Below the pieces are notes generated by a model. It searched no databases. It was not told the DNA's origin and saw only the letters and a list, made by a program, of their open reading frames with translations. From NCBI GenBank assembly GCA_027021445.1, contig JALUUH010000109.1, positions 1-33,738 of the forward strand: DNA of 33,738 bases, written 5' to 3'. Below are positions 17,401 through 25,149 of the stretch, piece after piece. Source of the DNA: Gammaproteobacteria bacterium. GTDB taxonomy: Bacteria; Pseudomonadota; Gammaproteobacteria; S012-40. Numbering within the stretch: position 1 is the stretch's first letter; every line of letters begins with the position of its first letter. The translations under genes were made by a program, and so were the position numbers.

Positions 17401-17668
17401 TTTTATCAGGATCGCAGAACAAATCGGAAAATTTTGGTTTGAGTCCTCACAATTTGACAATGCCATTCGTTTTTATCAAAAGACCATAGAAGTTGATCAC
17501 TTAGTAGAGTCATTTTATCAGCAGCTCATACTCGCGTATCAGCAAGTTGGGCGTAAAGCAGAGGCAAATTCTGTTTATAAGCAGTGCGAGCAATCATTGA
17601 GTAAATTTGGCGACATCAAACCCAGTGAAAAGACCAAGAAAATCTATCGCGACTGCATGAGCTCATAA
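14480..17668 (+). CDS. STAND ATPase-TPR-SARP-like transcriptional regulator
   Basis: This 1062-residue protein starts at GTG 14480 with AGG a few bases upstream. The N-terminus is a MalT-like STAND NTPase with Walker A GPPGSGKT (34-41) and Walker B FILVLD (D124). The middle (~340-800) is a helical TPR-type solenoid like that of MalT/LAL proteins. The C-terminus differs from MalT: instead of a LuxR helix-turn-helix it has an OmpR-type winged helix (~818-915, SETKITDCLWPDAEGDMAHH) followed by a BTAD domain (~916-1055, AIRFYQKTIEVDHLVESFYQ), the SARP/AfsR effector layout. It is therefore probably a ligand- and ATP-gated transcription activator. It ends 320 bases before nirB. Its target is unknown and need not be the nitrate genes. 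Confidence 0.83.
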   Translation: MIERTENIGKNLLRDNLLIRFEGDNAKPVAWVSGPPGSGKTNLVSTYVKDKTPVIIWYEIEAGDEDPATFFHYLSENIKKKCRFPNNWVTPLKPEFLPSVEVYARQFFQLLCESINQPFILVLDQYQELPDDSIIHQLIKHFIRALPSRSSIIFLSRTEPPASLARFIVNQQIEYIGWNDLRFTSDEIDALGRLWGFCDKEMQLLESAKPQINGWVAGAVLFCDFIRNVKKVPEKLDLTNSDILLNYFSGEILNQLSEVERSFLFQIAFLPRFDPEIATELTGIKNSPHIIERLYNNHSFTEKLSYSSNEYQLHPLFRRFLRSRINEEWSTADIRQIKQRAAVCLEKQGLIDHAITYWFAAQQWGELSRIAETYTDVLIEQGRGNTVAKWFQQIPTNILEKNPCFSYWRARAVMPYDTNEARYQYKLAYDNYSLINTDINKKWLCWAGCVATYIHEWKAFKELDFWISELSFLPSDFPAGCNIETKASVTSAMFMALVFRQPDHPNFTQWEMASLALVKSALNINQKITIGNCLVLYYSWIADLPKCRVIMESVRENITQPDVLPLTKIIWYSMEAMYAWLGLKPSRCEECVTIGLAMAKQFGIHIWDFMLNAQGTYGKLSSGQLSGAGAYLKQMSHSVSGGRFLDGSQYHYLGAWVSVLKKDYPQALEKIKFAHDLATDAGSPFPKTFVDIALSQMLFEQGEKSAAITLIKQVNDAADSLRSRHFKHHSFLMLAYFHLSDDQSVAGIDYLKKGFKFARENHFLSLIWWRPEVMSKLCGIALLQNIETPYVKELIIKNRLSPDAEFFGLERWPWQVKITSFGHFTLSQYDKVIAASGKSQAKPLELLKVLVSYGGQKVSETKITDCLWPDAEGDMAHHSFNTTLYRLRKLLGCDKSLLLNGAKLSLNPALCWTDVWAFEMMEKQVILQLQKPVIDSAAIEQIEMELFYLYQGSFLSLESEKPWVFIKREKERSRFIRIAEQIGKFWFESSQFDNAIRFYQKTIEVDHLVESFYQQLILAYQQVGRKAEANSVYKQCEQSLSKFGDIKPSEKTKKIYRDCMSS

Positions 17669-17795
17669 GCTAAATCCTTAGGCATTGAGTATAAAGCCTT
17701 GCATTGGCGTATTTAGAACATTCTGAACCCGTTTTAGGTTTCGGTCTGTAATCTCTTCCAAAGTGAGCTGTAATAGATTCTCAGGCAAGCTCCTA

Positions 17796-17866
17796 CCGAT
17801 AGCCGCAGTGCGCACGCACCAAGGATATACTATCCGCACTAAACTGGTGCGGTTATCGGCTTTTTT
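17796..17866 (+). terminator. Large stem followed by T6, probable terminator of the SARP-like gene
   Basis: CCGATAGCCGCA (17796-17807) pairs with TGCGGTTATCGG (17848-17859), 12 pairs with one G-T. The 40-base loop contains the smaller hairpin GGATA-TAC-TATCC, and C plus six T follow (17861-17866). It has the form of an intrinsic terminator, with a longer loop than usual. It lies 128 bases after the SARP-like gene and upstream of the inferred nirB start point, so it would end the incoming transcript. Its right arm overlaps the NtrC-like site. Confidence 0.55.
17836..17850. promoter_or_regulatory. NtrC-type enhancer site upstream of nirB
   Basis: GCACT-AAAC-TGGTGC fits the NtrC consensus GCAC-Y-N4-TGGTGC at every fixed position. 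Its centre is about 121 bases upstream of the start point predicted from the -24/-12 promoter, which is in the usual enhancer range. A further half-site, GCACC, lies at 17816-17820, about two helical turns upstream. Together these suggest activation of the nitrate/nitrite operon under nitrogen limitation. No ntrC gene is in the window. Confidence 0.62.
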
Positions 17867-17937
17867 CACCTCAATATATAGAAGGTCATACTCTTATTTT
17901 TTATAAATAACATATGCTTATACCTTGTGTTGCATAA

Positions 17938-17953
17938 TGGCCTAGCAGTTGCA
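17938..17953 (+). promoter_or_regulatory. Sigma-54 (-24/-12) promoter of nirB
   Basis: TGGC-CTAGCAG-TTGCA has the invariant GG at 17939-17940 and GC at 17951-17952 with exactly ten bases between them, and full TGGC and TTGCA elements. Transcription should start near 17964, leaving a ~25-base leader with GAGGA (17979-17983) before ATG 17989. With the NtrC-like site upstream this gives a coherent nitrogen-controlled promoter. Confidence 0.65.
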
Positions 17954-17988
17954 GAATAGCCTCAAAGCGATTTATTTTGAGGATTAGC

Positions 17989-20427
17989 ATGAAAGAAAAA
18001 TTGGTATTAGTTGGAAATGGTATGGCAGGCGTCAGAACCTTAGAAGAACTTTTGAAAATAGCGCCAGAGAAATACGATATCACCGTTTTCGGTGCAGAGC
18101 CATACGGCAACTACAATAGAATATTACTTTCCCCTGTTCTAGCCGGAGAGAAATCCTTGGACGAGATCATGCTCAATGATGAGCAATGGTATAAAGATAA
18201 CGATATTGCCTTAATTAAGGGAAAAAAAGTCGTTGGCATCGATCGTAAAAAGAAAACAGTGACCTCGGAAGACGGCACCACCTCATCTTATGATCGTCTC
18301 TTGTTAAGTACCGGTTCTAATCCCTTCATGATCCCCATTCCAGGGATTGACACACCCGGTGTTATCAGTTTTCGTGATGTTTATGACGTAGATCAAATGT
18401 TAGATGCCAGCAAAAAGCATAAACACGCCGTCGTCATTGGCGGTGGCTTGCTTGGCTTAGAAGCCGCAAATGGCTTAATGTTGCAAGGCATGCATGTCAC
18501 CGTTGTGCATTTGAGCGATACCTTAATGGATCGACAAATGGACTCGGTATCTGGAAACATGCTGAAAACCTCGTTAGAGCAGAGAGGTCTGCAATTTTTA
18601 ATGGAACACTCCACCGAAGCCATTATCGGTGATGACAGAGTAACCGCCGTGCGTTTCAAAAACGGAGTAGAAATAGCCGCCGACATCGTAGTAATGGCCG
18701 TGGGTATTCAACCCAATATCGCACTTGCCGAAAGTGCAGGTATCTATTCCGAACGCGGCATTGTAGTCGATGACACGATGCAAACTTACGATCCCACAAT
18801 ATATGCCGTTGGTGAATGTGTGCAACACCGAGGTTCCACCTATGGACTTGTCGCGCCGTTATTTGAACAAGCAAAGGTTTGTGCCAATCATCTTGCCGAA
18901 TATGGAATAGGGCGTTATCAAGGTTCTGTGACCTCGACAAAATTGAAAGTAACCGGTATTGATTTATTTTCTGCGGGTGATTTCAATGGTGACGAGCACA
19001 GTGAAGAGCTTGTCATGAAAGATGTCTCACGCGGTATCTATAAAAAAATCGTAATCAAAGACAATAAAATCAGTGGTGCTGTCATGTACGGCGATACGGT
19101 TGATGGTGCATGGTATTTCCAACTCCTGCGGGATGAAACAGACATCTCGGATATTCGCGATAATTTACTTTTTGGGCAAGCCCATCTAGGTGATTCAGGC
19201 CATGGTGGACATAACCTAGCCTCGCAAATGAGTGACGCCACTGAAGTCTGTGGCTGTAACGGTGTTTGCAAAGGTGAGATCACCAAGGCGATAACCACCA
19301 AGGGCTTATTCACCTTAGATGATGTACGTGCCCATACTAAAGCCTCGGCATCTTGTGGCTCATGTACCGGCCTTGTCGAGCAAATCATTGCTTCTACTTT
19401 AGGTGGCGATTATTCAGCCGCCAGCAACGTAAAATCAATTTGCAAATGTACCGAGCATACCCATGAAGAGATTCAAACCGCCGTCAAAGCGCATAAATTA
19501 ACAAGTTATCGAGCCGTGATTAAACACATGGATTGGAATACCCCCGATGGCTGCCATGCGTGTCGACCGGCATTAAACTATTACGCCTTAGCGGCATGGC
19601 CGGCAGAAGCAGTTGATGATCCGCAATCGCGTTATATCAACGAGCGTGTGCATGCGAATATTCAAAAAGACGGTACTTATTCCGTGGTTCCGCGTATCTG
19701 GGGTGGCGTGACCAATCCCAAAGAATTACGTGCGATAGCCGATGTCGCCGATAAATATAAGGTGCCCACCGTTAAAATAACCGGTGGCCAACGGATTGAT
19801 TTACTCGGTGTCAAAAAACAAGATCTTCCGCTCATGTGGAAAGATCTCAATGATTCTGGAATGGTTTCAGGTCATGCCTATGGTAAATCGCTGCGCACCG
19901 TAAAAACCTGTGTTGGTAAAGAACATTGTCGTTTCGGAACACAATACTCCATGGCGCTCGGTATAAAAATCGAGCAACTCACCTGGGGTTCTTGGATGCC
20001 GCATAAATATAAAATTGCTGTATCTGGTTGCCCACGAAACTGTGCAGAGGCCACCATCAAAGACTTTGGCGTGGTCGCGGTTGATTCGGGTTATGAGCTA
20101 CATGTTGGCGGTAATGGTGGTATTAAAGTAAGAGCAACCGATTTATTATGCAAAGTCACCAGTGAAGAGGAAGTGATCGAATATTGCAATGCGTTCACCC
20201 AAATGTATCGCGAGCAAGCGCACTATTTAGAACGCACAGCACCGTGGATAGAGCGAGTTGGATTGTCCTATGTGAAAGCACATGTTGTGGAAGATCAAGC
20301 CAACCGAAAAAAACTATCGCAGCGATTTATTGAATCACAATCCTATGTGCAAAAGGATCCATGGGCAGAAAGAACCACTGGTGATTTCCAAAAACATCAA
20401 TTTGTTACCTTGAAAGAAGTATCTTAA
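17989..20427 (+). CDS. nirB: Assimilatory nitrite reductase (NADH), large subunit
   Basis: This 812-residue cytoplasmic siroheme enzyme reduces nitrite to ammonium with NADH. ATG 17989 has GAGGA 5 bases upstream; an in-frame TTG at 17977 is less likely. The N-terminus is an FAD fold (LVLVGNGMAGVRTLEEL) followed by an NAD-binding fold (AVVIGGGLLGLEAANGL). A BFD-type [2Fe-2S] domain starts at C421 (CGCNGVCKGEI, then CGSCTG). The C-terminal half is the ferredoxin-nitrite reductase core, with the siroheme/[4Fe-4S] ligands C641 and C647 (CVGKEHC) and C681 and C685 (GCPRNCAEA). Length is slightly below the usual ~840-850. It heads the operon nirB-nirD-nasA-dmsBC-like and is preceded by the sigma-54 promoter. 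Confidence 0.97.
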   Translation: MKEKLVLVGNGMAGVRTLEELLKIAPEKYDITVFGAEPYGNYNRILLSPVLAGEKSLDEIMLNDEQWYKDNDIALIKGKKVVGIDRKKKTVTSEDGTTSSYDRLLLSTGSNPFMIPIPGIDTPGVISFRDVYDVDQMLDASKKHKHAVVIGGGLLGLEAANGLMLQGMHVTVVHLSDTLMDRQMDSVSGNMLKTSLEQRGLQFLMEHSTEAIIGDDRVTAVRFKNGVEIAADIVVMAVGIQPNIALAESAGIYSERGIVVDDTMQTYDPTIYAVGECVQHRGSTYGLVAPLFEQAKVCANHLAEYGIGRYQGSVTSTKLKVTGIDLFSAGDFNGDEHSEELVMKDVSRGIYKKIVIKDNKISGAVMYGDTVDGAWYFQLLRDETDISDIRDNLLFGQAHLGDSGHGGHNLASQMSDATEVCGCNGVCKGEITKAITTKGLFTLDDVRAHTKASASCGSCTGLVEQIIASTLGGDYSAASNVKSICKCTEHTHEEIQTAVKAHKLTSYRAVIKHMDWNTPDGCHACRPALNYYALAAWPAEAVDDPQSRYINERVHANIQKDGTYSVVPRIWGGVTNPKELRAIADVADKYKVPTVKITGGQRIDLLGVKKQDLPLMWKDLNDSGMVSGHAYGKSLRTVKTCVGKEHCRFGTQYSMALGIKIEQLTWGSWMPHKYKIAVSGCPRNCAEATIKDFGVVAVDSGYELHVGGNGGIKVRATDLLCKVTSEEEVIEYCNAFTQMYREQAHYLERTAPWIERVGLSYVKAHVVEDQANRKKLSQRFIESQSYVQKDPWAERTTGDFQKHQFVTLKEVS

Positions 20428-20494
20428 TTAGTATTTTAGCTAAATATTTAGGCTAAACATTTGAGTAACAACGCGAAAAAATAAAGGCAAAACA

Positions 20495-20803
20495 ATGACC
20501 CATTTTATTGAAGTAGGAAAACTAGAAGACATACCACAGTTAGGTTCTCGTGTTATCAGCACTGTAGCAGGAGATGTTGCTGTTTTCAGAACCAGTGATG
20601 ATGAAGTTTTTGCTTTAAAAGACAGCTGTCCTCATCAAGGTGGCCCGCTTTCACAAGGTATTGTGCATGGCAAAAAGGTCACCTGTCCGTTGCATAATTG
20701 GGTCATACAATTAGAAGATGGCGAAGTCATCGCACCGGATGAAGGTTGTGCGGCAAAGTACCCGGTTAAAGTCGAAAACAATATTGTATTTGTGCAACTC
20801 TAA
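20495..20803 (+). CDS. nirD: Nitrite reductase (NADH) small subunit, Rieske type
   Basis: This 102-residue Rieske-fold partner of NirB lies 67 bases downstream of it. Unlike enteric NirD, which lacks the cluster ligands, it keeps all four: C45 and H47 (CPHQGG), and C64 and H67 (CPLHNW). It should therefore carry a [2Fe-2S] cluster, as in assimilatory enzymes. Start ATG follows AAAGGC. The gap before it contains a small TTTAGC/GCTAAA stem with no T-run, so read-through from nirB is expected. Confidence 0.95.
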   Translation: MTHFIEVGKLEDIPQLGSRVISTVAGDVAVFRTSDDEVFALKDSCPHQGGPLSQGIVHGKKVTCPLHNWVIQLEDGEVIAPDEGCAAKYPVKVENNIVFVQL

Positions 20804-20832
20804 AACCTCACGAATAAATTTGGGATACTAAA

Positions 20833-23019
20833 ATGCTATTTACGCGCCCGATTAAAAATGAAATAAAACTGCCTGGCAAACAGGAAGAAGTCGTAGACTG
20901 GAAATATACCACCTGTGGATATTGCTCTACTGGTTGCTCCATCGAAGTAGGAGTTAACAAAAAAGGCGAGGGCATTAAAGCACGAGGCGTCGGTGATGCC
21001 GACGTAAACCAGGGCAAGCTTTGTTTAAAAGGAATTTTTGAACACGAATTATTTACCTCAGCGGGCCGCGGAACGGTGCCATTAATGAGGGATAAAATAT
21101 TTGAAGATTATAAAGAAACCACCTGGGATGCGGCATTTGATAAAACCGCTGCTGAAATAGAACGCATCCAGCAACAATACGGCAGAGACAGCTTTGCGAT
21201 TGTTTCAACCGGACAAATACTGACCGAAGAATTTTATACCTTAGGTAAGCTTGCGCGCGGTGTTATTGGTACTAATAACTACGATGGCAATACTACGCTG
21301 TGCATGGCCTCGGCCGTATCGGGCTATAAACGTTCATTTGGCTCCGATGGTCCACCGGGTTGCTATGATGATTTTTCCCATACTGACTGCCTCATGGCAT
21401 TTGGTTCCAATCTACCAGAGCAACATCCGGTCATCTATTGGCGTTTGAAACAAGCGCTGGAAAAGAAAAAATTTCCGTTAATCGTGGTGGATCCGCGGGT
21501 CACCATGTTTGCACAATTTGCCGATATGCACTTGCCGATTACACCGGGAACCGATGTCGTTCTACTGAATAGCTTGGCCCACGTAATACTCGACGAAGGC
21601 TTAGAAGATCGAGCCTATATGGAAGCGCATACATCAAACATTGAAGCATTTGAAAAACTCGTCGAAAAATACAACCCGGTTATGGCTGCAAAGCAATGTG
21701 GCATCGATGAAGATACCATCCGCAACGTCGCTAGGCTGTATGCTAAAGCAGATGCTGCAATGAGTATCTGGACCATGGGCATTAACCAAAGTACGCATGG
21801 CTCTGATGGCGTGGTTGGCATTAATAGTTTGAATTTAATCACCGGCAATATCGGTAAAAAGGGCGGCACCAGTCTTTCCATTACCGGTCAATGTAATGCC
21901 ATGGGCACACGTGAATGGTCATCGTGCTCAGGTTTACCCGGTTATCGCGCCTTAGAAAAAGAACAAGACCGCGAAGATATCGCCAAATTTTGGGGAATCG
22001 ATCCTGAGTTTTTCCCGAAAAAACGCGGTTTATTCCAAACCGATATTTTTCCGGCGATTGAAACCGGGCAAATAAAAGGCTTGTGGATTATCGCTACCAA
22101 TCCAATGACCTCCATGCCAAATACCGCACGTATTCGCAAAACCTTCGAAAACTTAGAATTTTGCGTAGTGCAAGATTCCTATAGAGATGTAGAAACCACC
22201 GAATACGCCCATGTTTATTTTCCAGCGGGCTTATGGGCAGAAAAAGAAGGCTGCATGACCAATACCGAAAGACGGGTTAATTTCATTAGCAACGTTTTGC
22301 CACCGCATGCTGAATCAAAACCAGACCTTTGGATTTTTAACCAAATGGCAAAACGTTTTGCCAATGGTAACAAAATCGAATTTCCAGAATCGGCTTCCGC
22401 CGTGTTTGATGAAATGCGTGAATTATCCAAAGGCCGATTTCTTGATATTTCAGGCATGTCACATGAAAAAATCGAAAAAAACCGTGGCCTCCAATGGCCT
22501 ATGAAAGAAGAGGCCGAACAAGGTTCAGCACGGTTATACGAAGACGGCGTATTTAATTACCCGGATAAAAGAGCAAAACTAATTCCACTCGATTTTATTG
22601 ATAACAATGAAGTCCCTGATGAAAAATACCCATTCTGGCTTAATAGTGGGCGAGTGGTCGAGCATTTCCATACCCGTACCCGAACCGGAAAAATCGGCAA
22701 TCTTAATAAATTCAGTCCAACGCCCTATATGGAAATGAATTCAGATGCAGCGGCCGAACTAGGCATCACACATATGAGCTATGTTCGCCTTGCCTCAAGG
22801 CGTGGCGATGCCGTGGTCTTAGTGCAGCTGACTCAGCGTGTACCTCGCAATATGGTTTTTATTCCCTTTCATTTTCATGAATGTGTTAATCGACTAAGTC
22901 TTGGCCTATTAGATCCTCATTCTCGGCAGCCTGCATTTAAGCAATGCGCCGTGCGTATTGAAATGGTAAGCAAGCAAGAAGCGGCCGCCATTACCAATAA
23001 ATCTAATAGAGCATTTTAA
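20833..23019 (+). CDS. nasA: Assimilatory nitrate reductase catalytic subunit (Mo-bisMGD)
   Basis: This 728-residue molybdopterin oxidoreductase is the likely catalyst of nitrate to nitrite. A [4Fe-4S] site is formed by C28, C31, C35 (CGYCSTGC) and C64 (KLCLKG). The Mo ligand is probably C157 in NTTLCMASAVSGYK, as in NasA/NarB/NapA, followed by GPPGCYDD typical of Nas enzymes. No twin-arginine signal is present, so it stays in the cytoplasm next to NirBD. It lacks the C-terminal [2Fe-2S] domain of Klebsiella NasA, and the length fits the shorter NarB-type. It lies between nirD and the ferredoxin/anchor fusion, which implies that the fusion supplies electrons. Substrate assignment rests on motifs and context. 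Confidence 0.88.
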   Translation: MLFTRPIKNEIKLPGKQEEVVDWKYTTCGYCSTGCSIEVGVNKKGEGIKARGVGDADVNQGKLCLKGIFEHELFTSAGRGTVPLMRDKIFEDYKETTWDAAFDKTAAEIERIQQQYGRDSFAIVSTGQILTEEFYTLGKLARGVIGTNNYDGNTTLCMASAVSGYKRSFGSDGPPGCYDDFSHTDCLMAFGSNLPEQHPVIYWRLKQALEKKKFPLIVVDPRVTMFAQFADMHLPITPGTDVVLLNSLAHVILDEGLEDRAYMEAHTSNIEAFEKLVEKYNPVMAAKQCGIDEDTIRNVARLYAKADAAMSIWTMGINQSTHGSDGVVGINSLNLITGNIGKKGGTSLSITGQCNAMGTREWSSCSGLPGYRALEKEQDREDIAKFWGIDPEFFPKKRGLFQTDIFPAIETGQIKGLWIIATNPMTSMPNTARIRKTFENLEFCVVQDSYRDVETTEYAHVYFPAGLWAEKEGCMTNTERRVNFISNVLPPHAESKPDLWIFNQMAKRFANGNKIEFPESASAVFDEMRELSKGRFLDISGMSHEKIEKNRGLQWPMKEEAEQGSARLYEDGVFNYPDKRAKLIPLDFIDNNEVPDEKYPFWLNSGRVVEHFHTRTRTGKIGNLNKFSPTPYMEMNSDAAAELGITHMSYVRLASRRGDAVVLVQLTQRVPRNMVFIPFHFHECVNRLSLGLLDPHSRQPAFKQCAVRIEMVSKQEAAAITNKSNRAF

Positions 23020-23036
23020 AGCAGTAGGAGTCCAAT

Positions 23037-25013
23037 ATGTTTGAAGTTCGAAAAGACGAACCCGGTTATGCATTTATACCCGACGTAGAAACTGCCGAAA
23101 AAAATCAGTGGGGAACAAACATTGCGACCGTTGCCGAAGATGATGCAGCGCGTGGCAAATCCCTCAACATTAATGGCGATCAAGGGATTAGCGAAAACCC
23201 CAATCGTTACAAGCAACATGGTTTTCATTTTACCGCCGATAACTGCATTGGCTGTCATGCCTGCGAAGCTGCGTGCAGTGAAAAAAATGATTTACCAGCC
23301 CATTTAAGTTTTCGTTCTGTGGGTTACATAGAAGGCGGAAGCTATCCGGCCTATCAGCGACTCAATATCTCGATGGCATGTAATCATTGCGACGACCCCG
23401 TGTGCTTAAAAGGTTGTCCTACCCGTGCGTATAGCAAATACGCCGAATACGGCGCAGTATTACAAGACCCTGATACCTGTTTCGGTTGCGGTTACTGCAC
23501 CTGGGTTTGCCCCTATAACGCGCCACAGCTTGATTTATCCAAAGGTGAAGTCTCTAAATGTAATATGTGTGTAGATCGTCTAGAAGTCGGCTTAAAGCCT
23601 GCGTGTGCAGCGGCCTGTCTTGGTGGCGCCTTAGATTTTGGCGTAATCGAAACCAAACCTGAAAACCGCGAGCAGGCTAAAGTCCAAATACCCGGTTTTC
23701 CAGACCCAGCGATTACTAACCCCAATATTCGTTTTCAACAAACCCGTTCACTACCGCGAGAAATGACACGGACGGATTCACAACCGCTGAGATACCAAAG
23801 AGATGAGCAAGGGCAGGGCGAATACAAAAGCAAACCCGTTATTAAACCCAAGCACAAAAACGGGAACAAAGAATGGAATTTTTCCAAGCTCAGTTCACGC
23901 GAAAACCCACTGGTAATATTTACCCTAATATCACAAGCAGTTGTTGGTGCCTTTTCCATTCTCTATTTAGCACCCCTATTAGGGATCACCGAATTATCGA
24001 GTGCGAGCAACCCTAAAACCGTATTAAGTTTATTAGTCTTCATGTTTACAATACAAGTGGTTGGTCTCGCAATGTCTACCCTGCATCTCGGAAAACCGCA
24101 TCGTTTTTATCGTGCGTTTAATAACTTAAAGTATTCACCAGTGGGCCGGGAAGTTGCCTCGCTCGCCGTCTTTTTTAGCCTCTTTTCTGTCTATGTCGTA
24201 TTAGAATCGGGTTTATTATCCTTTTTACCTGCTACCGTCGTCAGCACGGCATCTAATATCGTTGGACTATTAGCGCTGGTCATGGGGCCGATATTTATTT
24301 ATGCCATGCATAAAATCTATCGCATCAAAGCACGTCCTTTTTGGAATCATTGGCAAGTATTAACCACATTTTTTGGCAATACACTCGCCCTTGGTGCCTT
24401 ATTAGTGGCTGTTGCATTTAGCCTATCATTAGCGCTGCAAGCGGAAAGTTTTGGCCCCGTCATTAGTTTGCTCGCGCCCATTTTATTCATTGGTTTATTG
24501 ATCGAAGGCTATGGCTTGTATCAACATAAAAAAGATTTAGAAAAATCCGGTGGTGAAGGTGCGGCAGCACAACTCGTGCAAGAATCCACCTTTGGAAAAA
24601 CCTACCAAGCTCGCAATATGGCATTAATCAGCGCAATAATCCTGGTAGGAATACTTTCCATAACCGCCATTGATGGCTATATCGGTGTATTTGCATGGCT
24701 AGCACTAAGTGCCTTCATCATTGCAACCGCAGTGATAGGACGTGCATTATTTTATGTATTAGTCATCCCCACAACCATGCCCGGTGCCTTCTTTTGGAAA
24801 AACGCGGGTTTCCAAGACCATGCCAGAGAATCAGGCTTAGCCGACATGCAACAAGTCGGCGTATTACCTAAAACCGACTACCACCATGAACTCATGGCCA
24901 GGGCAAAAAATGATATTGCCGAAGAAATAAATAAAATAAAACAAGAAGGTTTCATAAAAGGTATTAGCAGTCGCCTAGTGAAAAGAATAGTCACCATAAA
25001 ACAAGGTTTATAA
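23037..25013 (+). CDS. DmsB-DmsC-like fusion: four-cluster ferredoxin with membrane quinol anchor
   Basis: This 658-residue protein has a strong GTAGGAG before ATG. Residues ~65-205 are a DmsB/NrfC-type electron-transfer subunit with four cysteine groups: CIGCHACEAAC, CNHCDDPVCLKGCP, CFGCGYCTWVCP, and CNMCVDR with a further CAAACLGGA group. A charged linker of ~90 residues follows. Residues ~300-620 contain about eight membrane helices in the DmsC pattern (for example VFMFTIQVVGLAMSTLHLG, then the conserved LGKPHRFYRAF loop). In DMSO reductase these are two proteins; here they are one. By position it most likely passes electrons from menaquinol or ubiquinol to the nitrate reductase encoded 17 bases upstream. 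No Tat signal is present. It is the last gene of the operon. Confidence 0.88.
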   Translation: MFEVRKDEPGYAFIPDVETAEKNQWGTNIATVAEDDAARGKSLNINGDQGISENPNRYKQHGFHFTADNCIGCHACEAACSEKNDLPAHLSFRSVGYIEGGSYPAYQRLNISMACNHCDDPVCLKGCPTRAYSKYAEYGAVLQDPDTCFGCGYCTWVCPYNAPQLDLSKGEVSKCNMCVDRLEVGLKPACAAACLGGALDFGVIETKPENREQAKVQIPGFPDPAITNPNIRFQQTRSLPREMTRTDSQPLRYQRDEQGQGEYKSKPVIKPKHKNGNKEWNFSKLSSRENPLVIFTLISQAVVGAFSILYLAPLLGITELSSASNPKTVLSLLVFMFTIQVVGLAMSTLHLGKPHRFYRAFNNLKYSPVGREVASLAVFFSLFSVYVVLESGLLSFLPATVVSTASNIVGLLALVMGPIFIYAMHKIYRIKARPFWNHWQVLTTFFGNTLALGALLVAVAFSLSLALQAESFGPVISLLAPILFIGLLIEGYGLYQHKKDLEKSGGEGAAAQLVQESTFGKTYQARNMALISAIILVGILSITAIDGYIGVFAWLALSAFIIATAVIGRALFYVLVIPTTMPGAFFWKNAGFQDHARESGLADMQQVGVLPKTDYHHELMARAKNDIAEEINKIKQEGFIKGISSRLVKRIVTIKQGL

Positions 25014-25149
25014 CCCCGCCCCTAATGGAGGCGACAACTAGCCTAGCACAGGGAGGATTTTGGAATTAGTTCCAGAGTCATTAAAAAGTCATGCAGGTGT
25101 AATTAAATGTTTAACAGCGTATAACAAGGCGCTGTACTCGGATAGCCTC

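Noticed and set aside
17678-17869. 63-residue minus-strand ORF
   Set aside because: It lies across the terminator stem and NtrC site, has no ribosome binding site and no recognisable protein features.
17669-17988. Leader antitermination (NasR/NasT ANTAR type) control of nirB through the stem at 17796-17866
   Set aside because: The sigma-54 promoter at 17938-17953 lies downstream of the stem, so the nirB transcript would not contain it. No convincing paired hexaloop hairpins with A1 and G4 were found.
25114-25135. ACAGCG/CGCTGT hairpin with TATAACAAGG loop, resembling half of an attC site
   Set aside because: There is no partner R box within 150 bases on either side and no cassette genes nearby. 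It also lacks a T-run, so it is not called a terminator.
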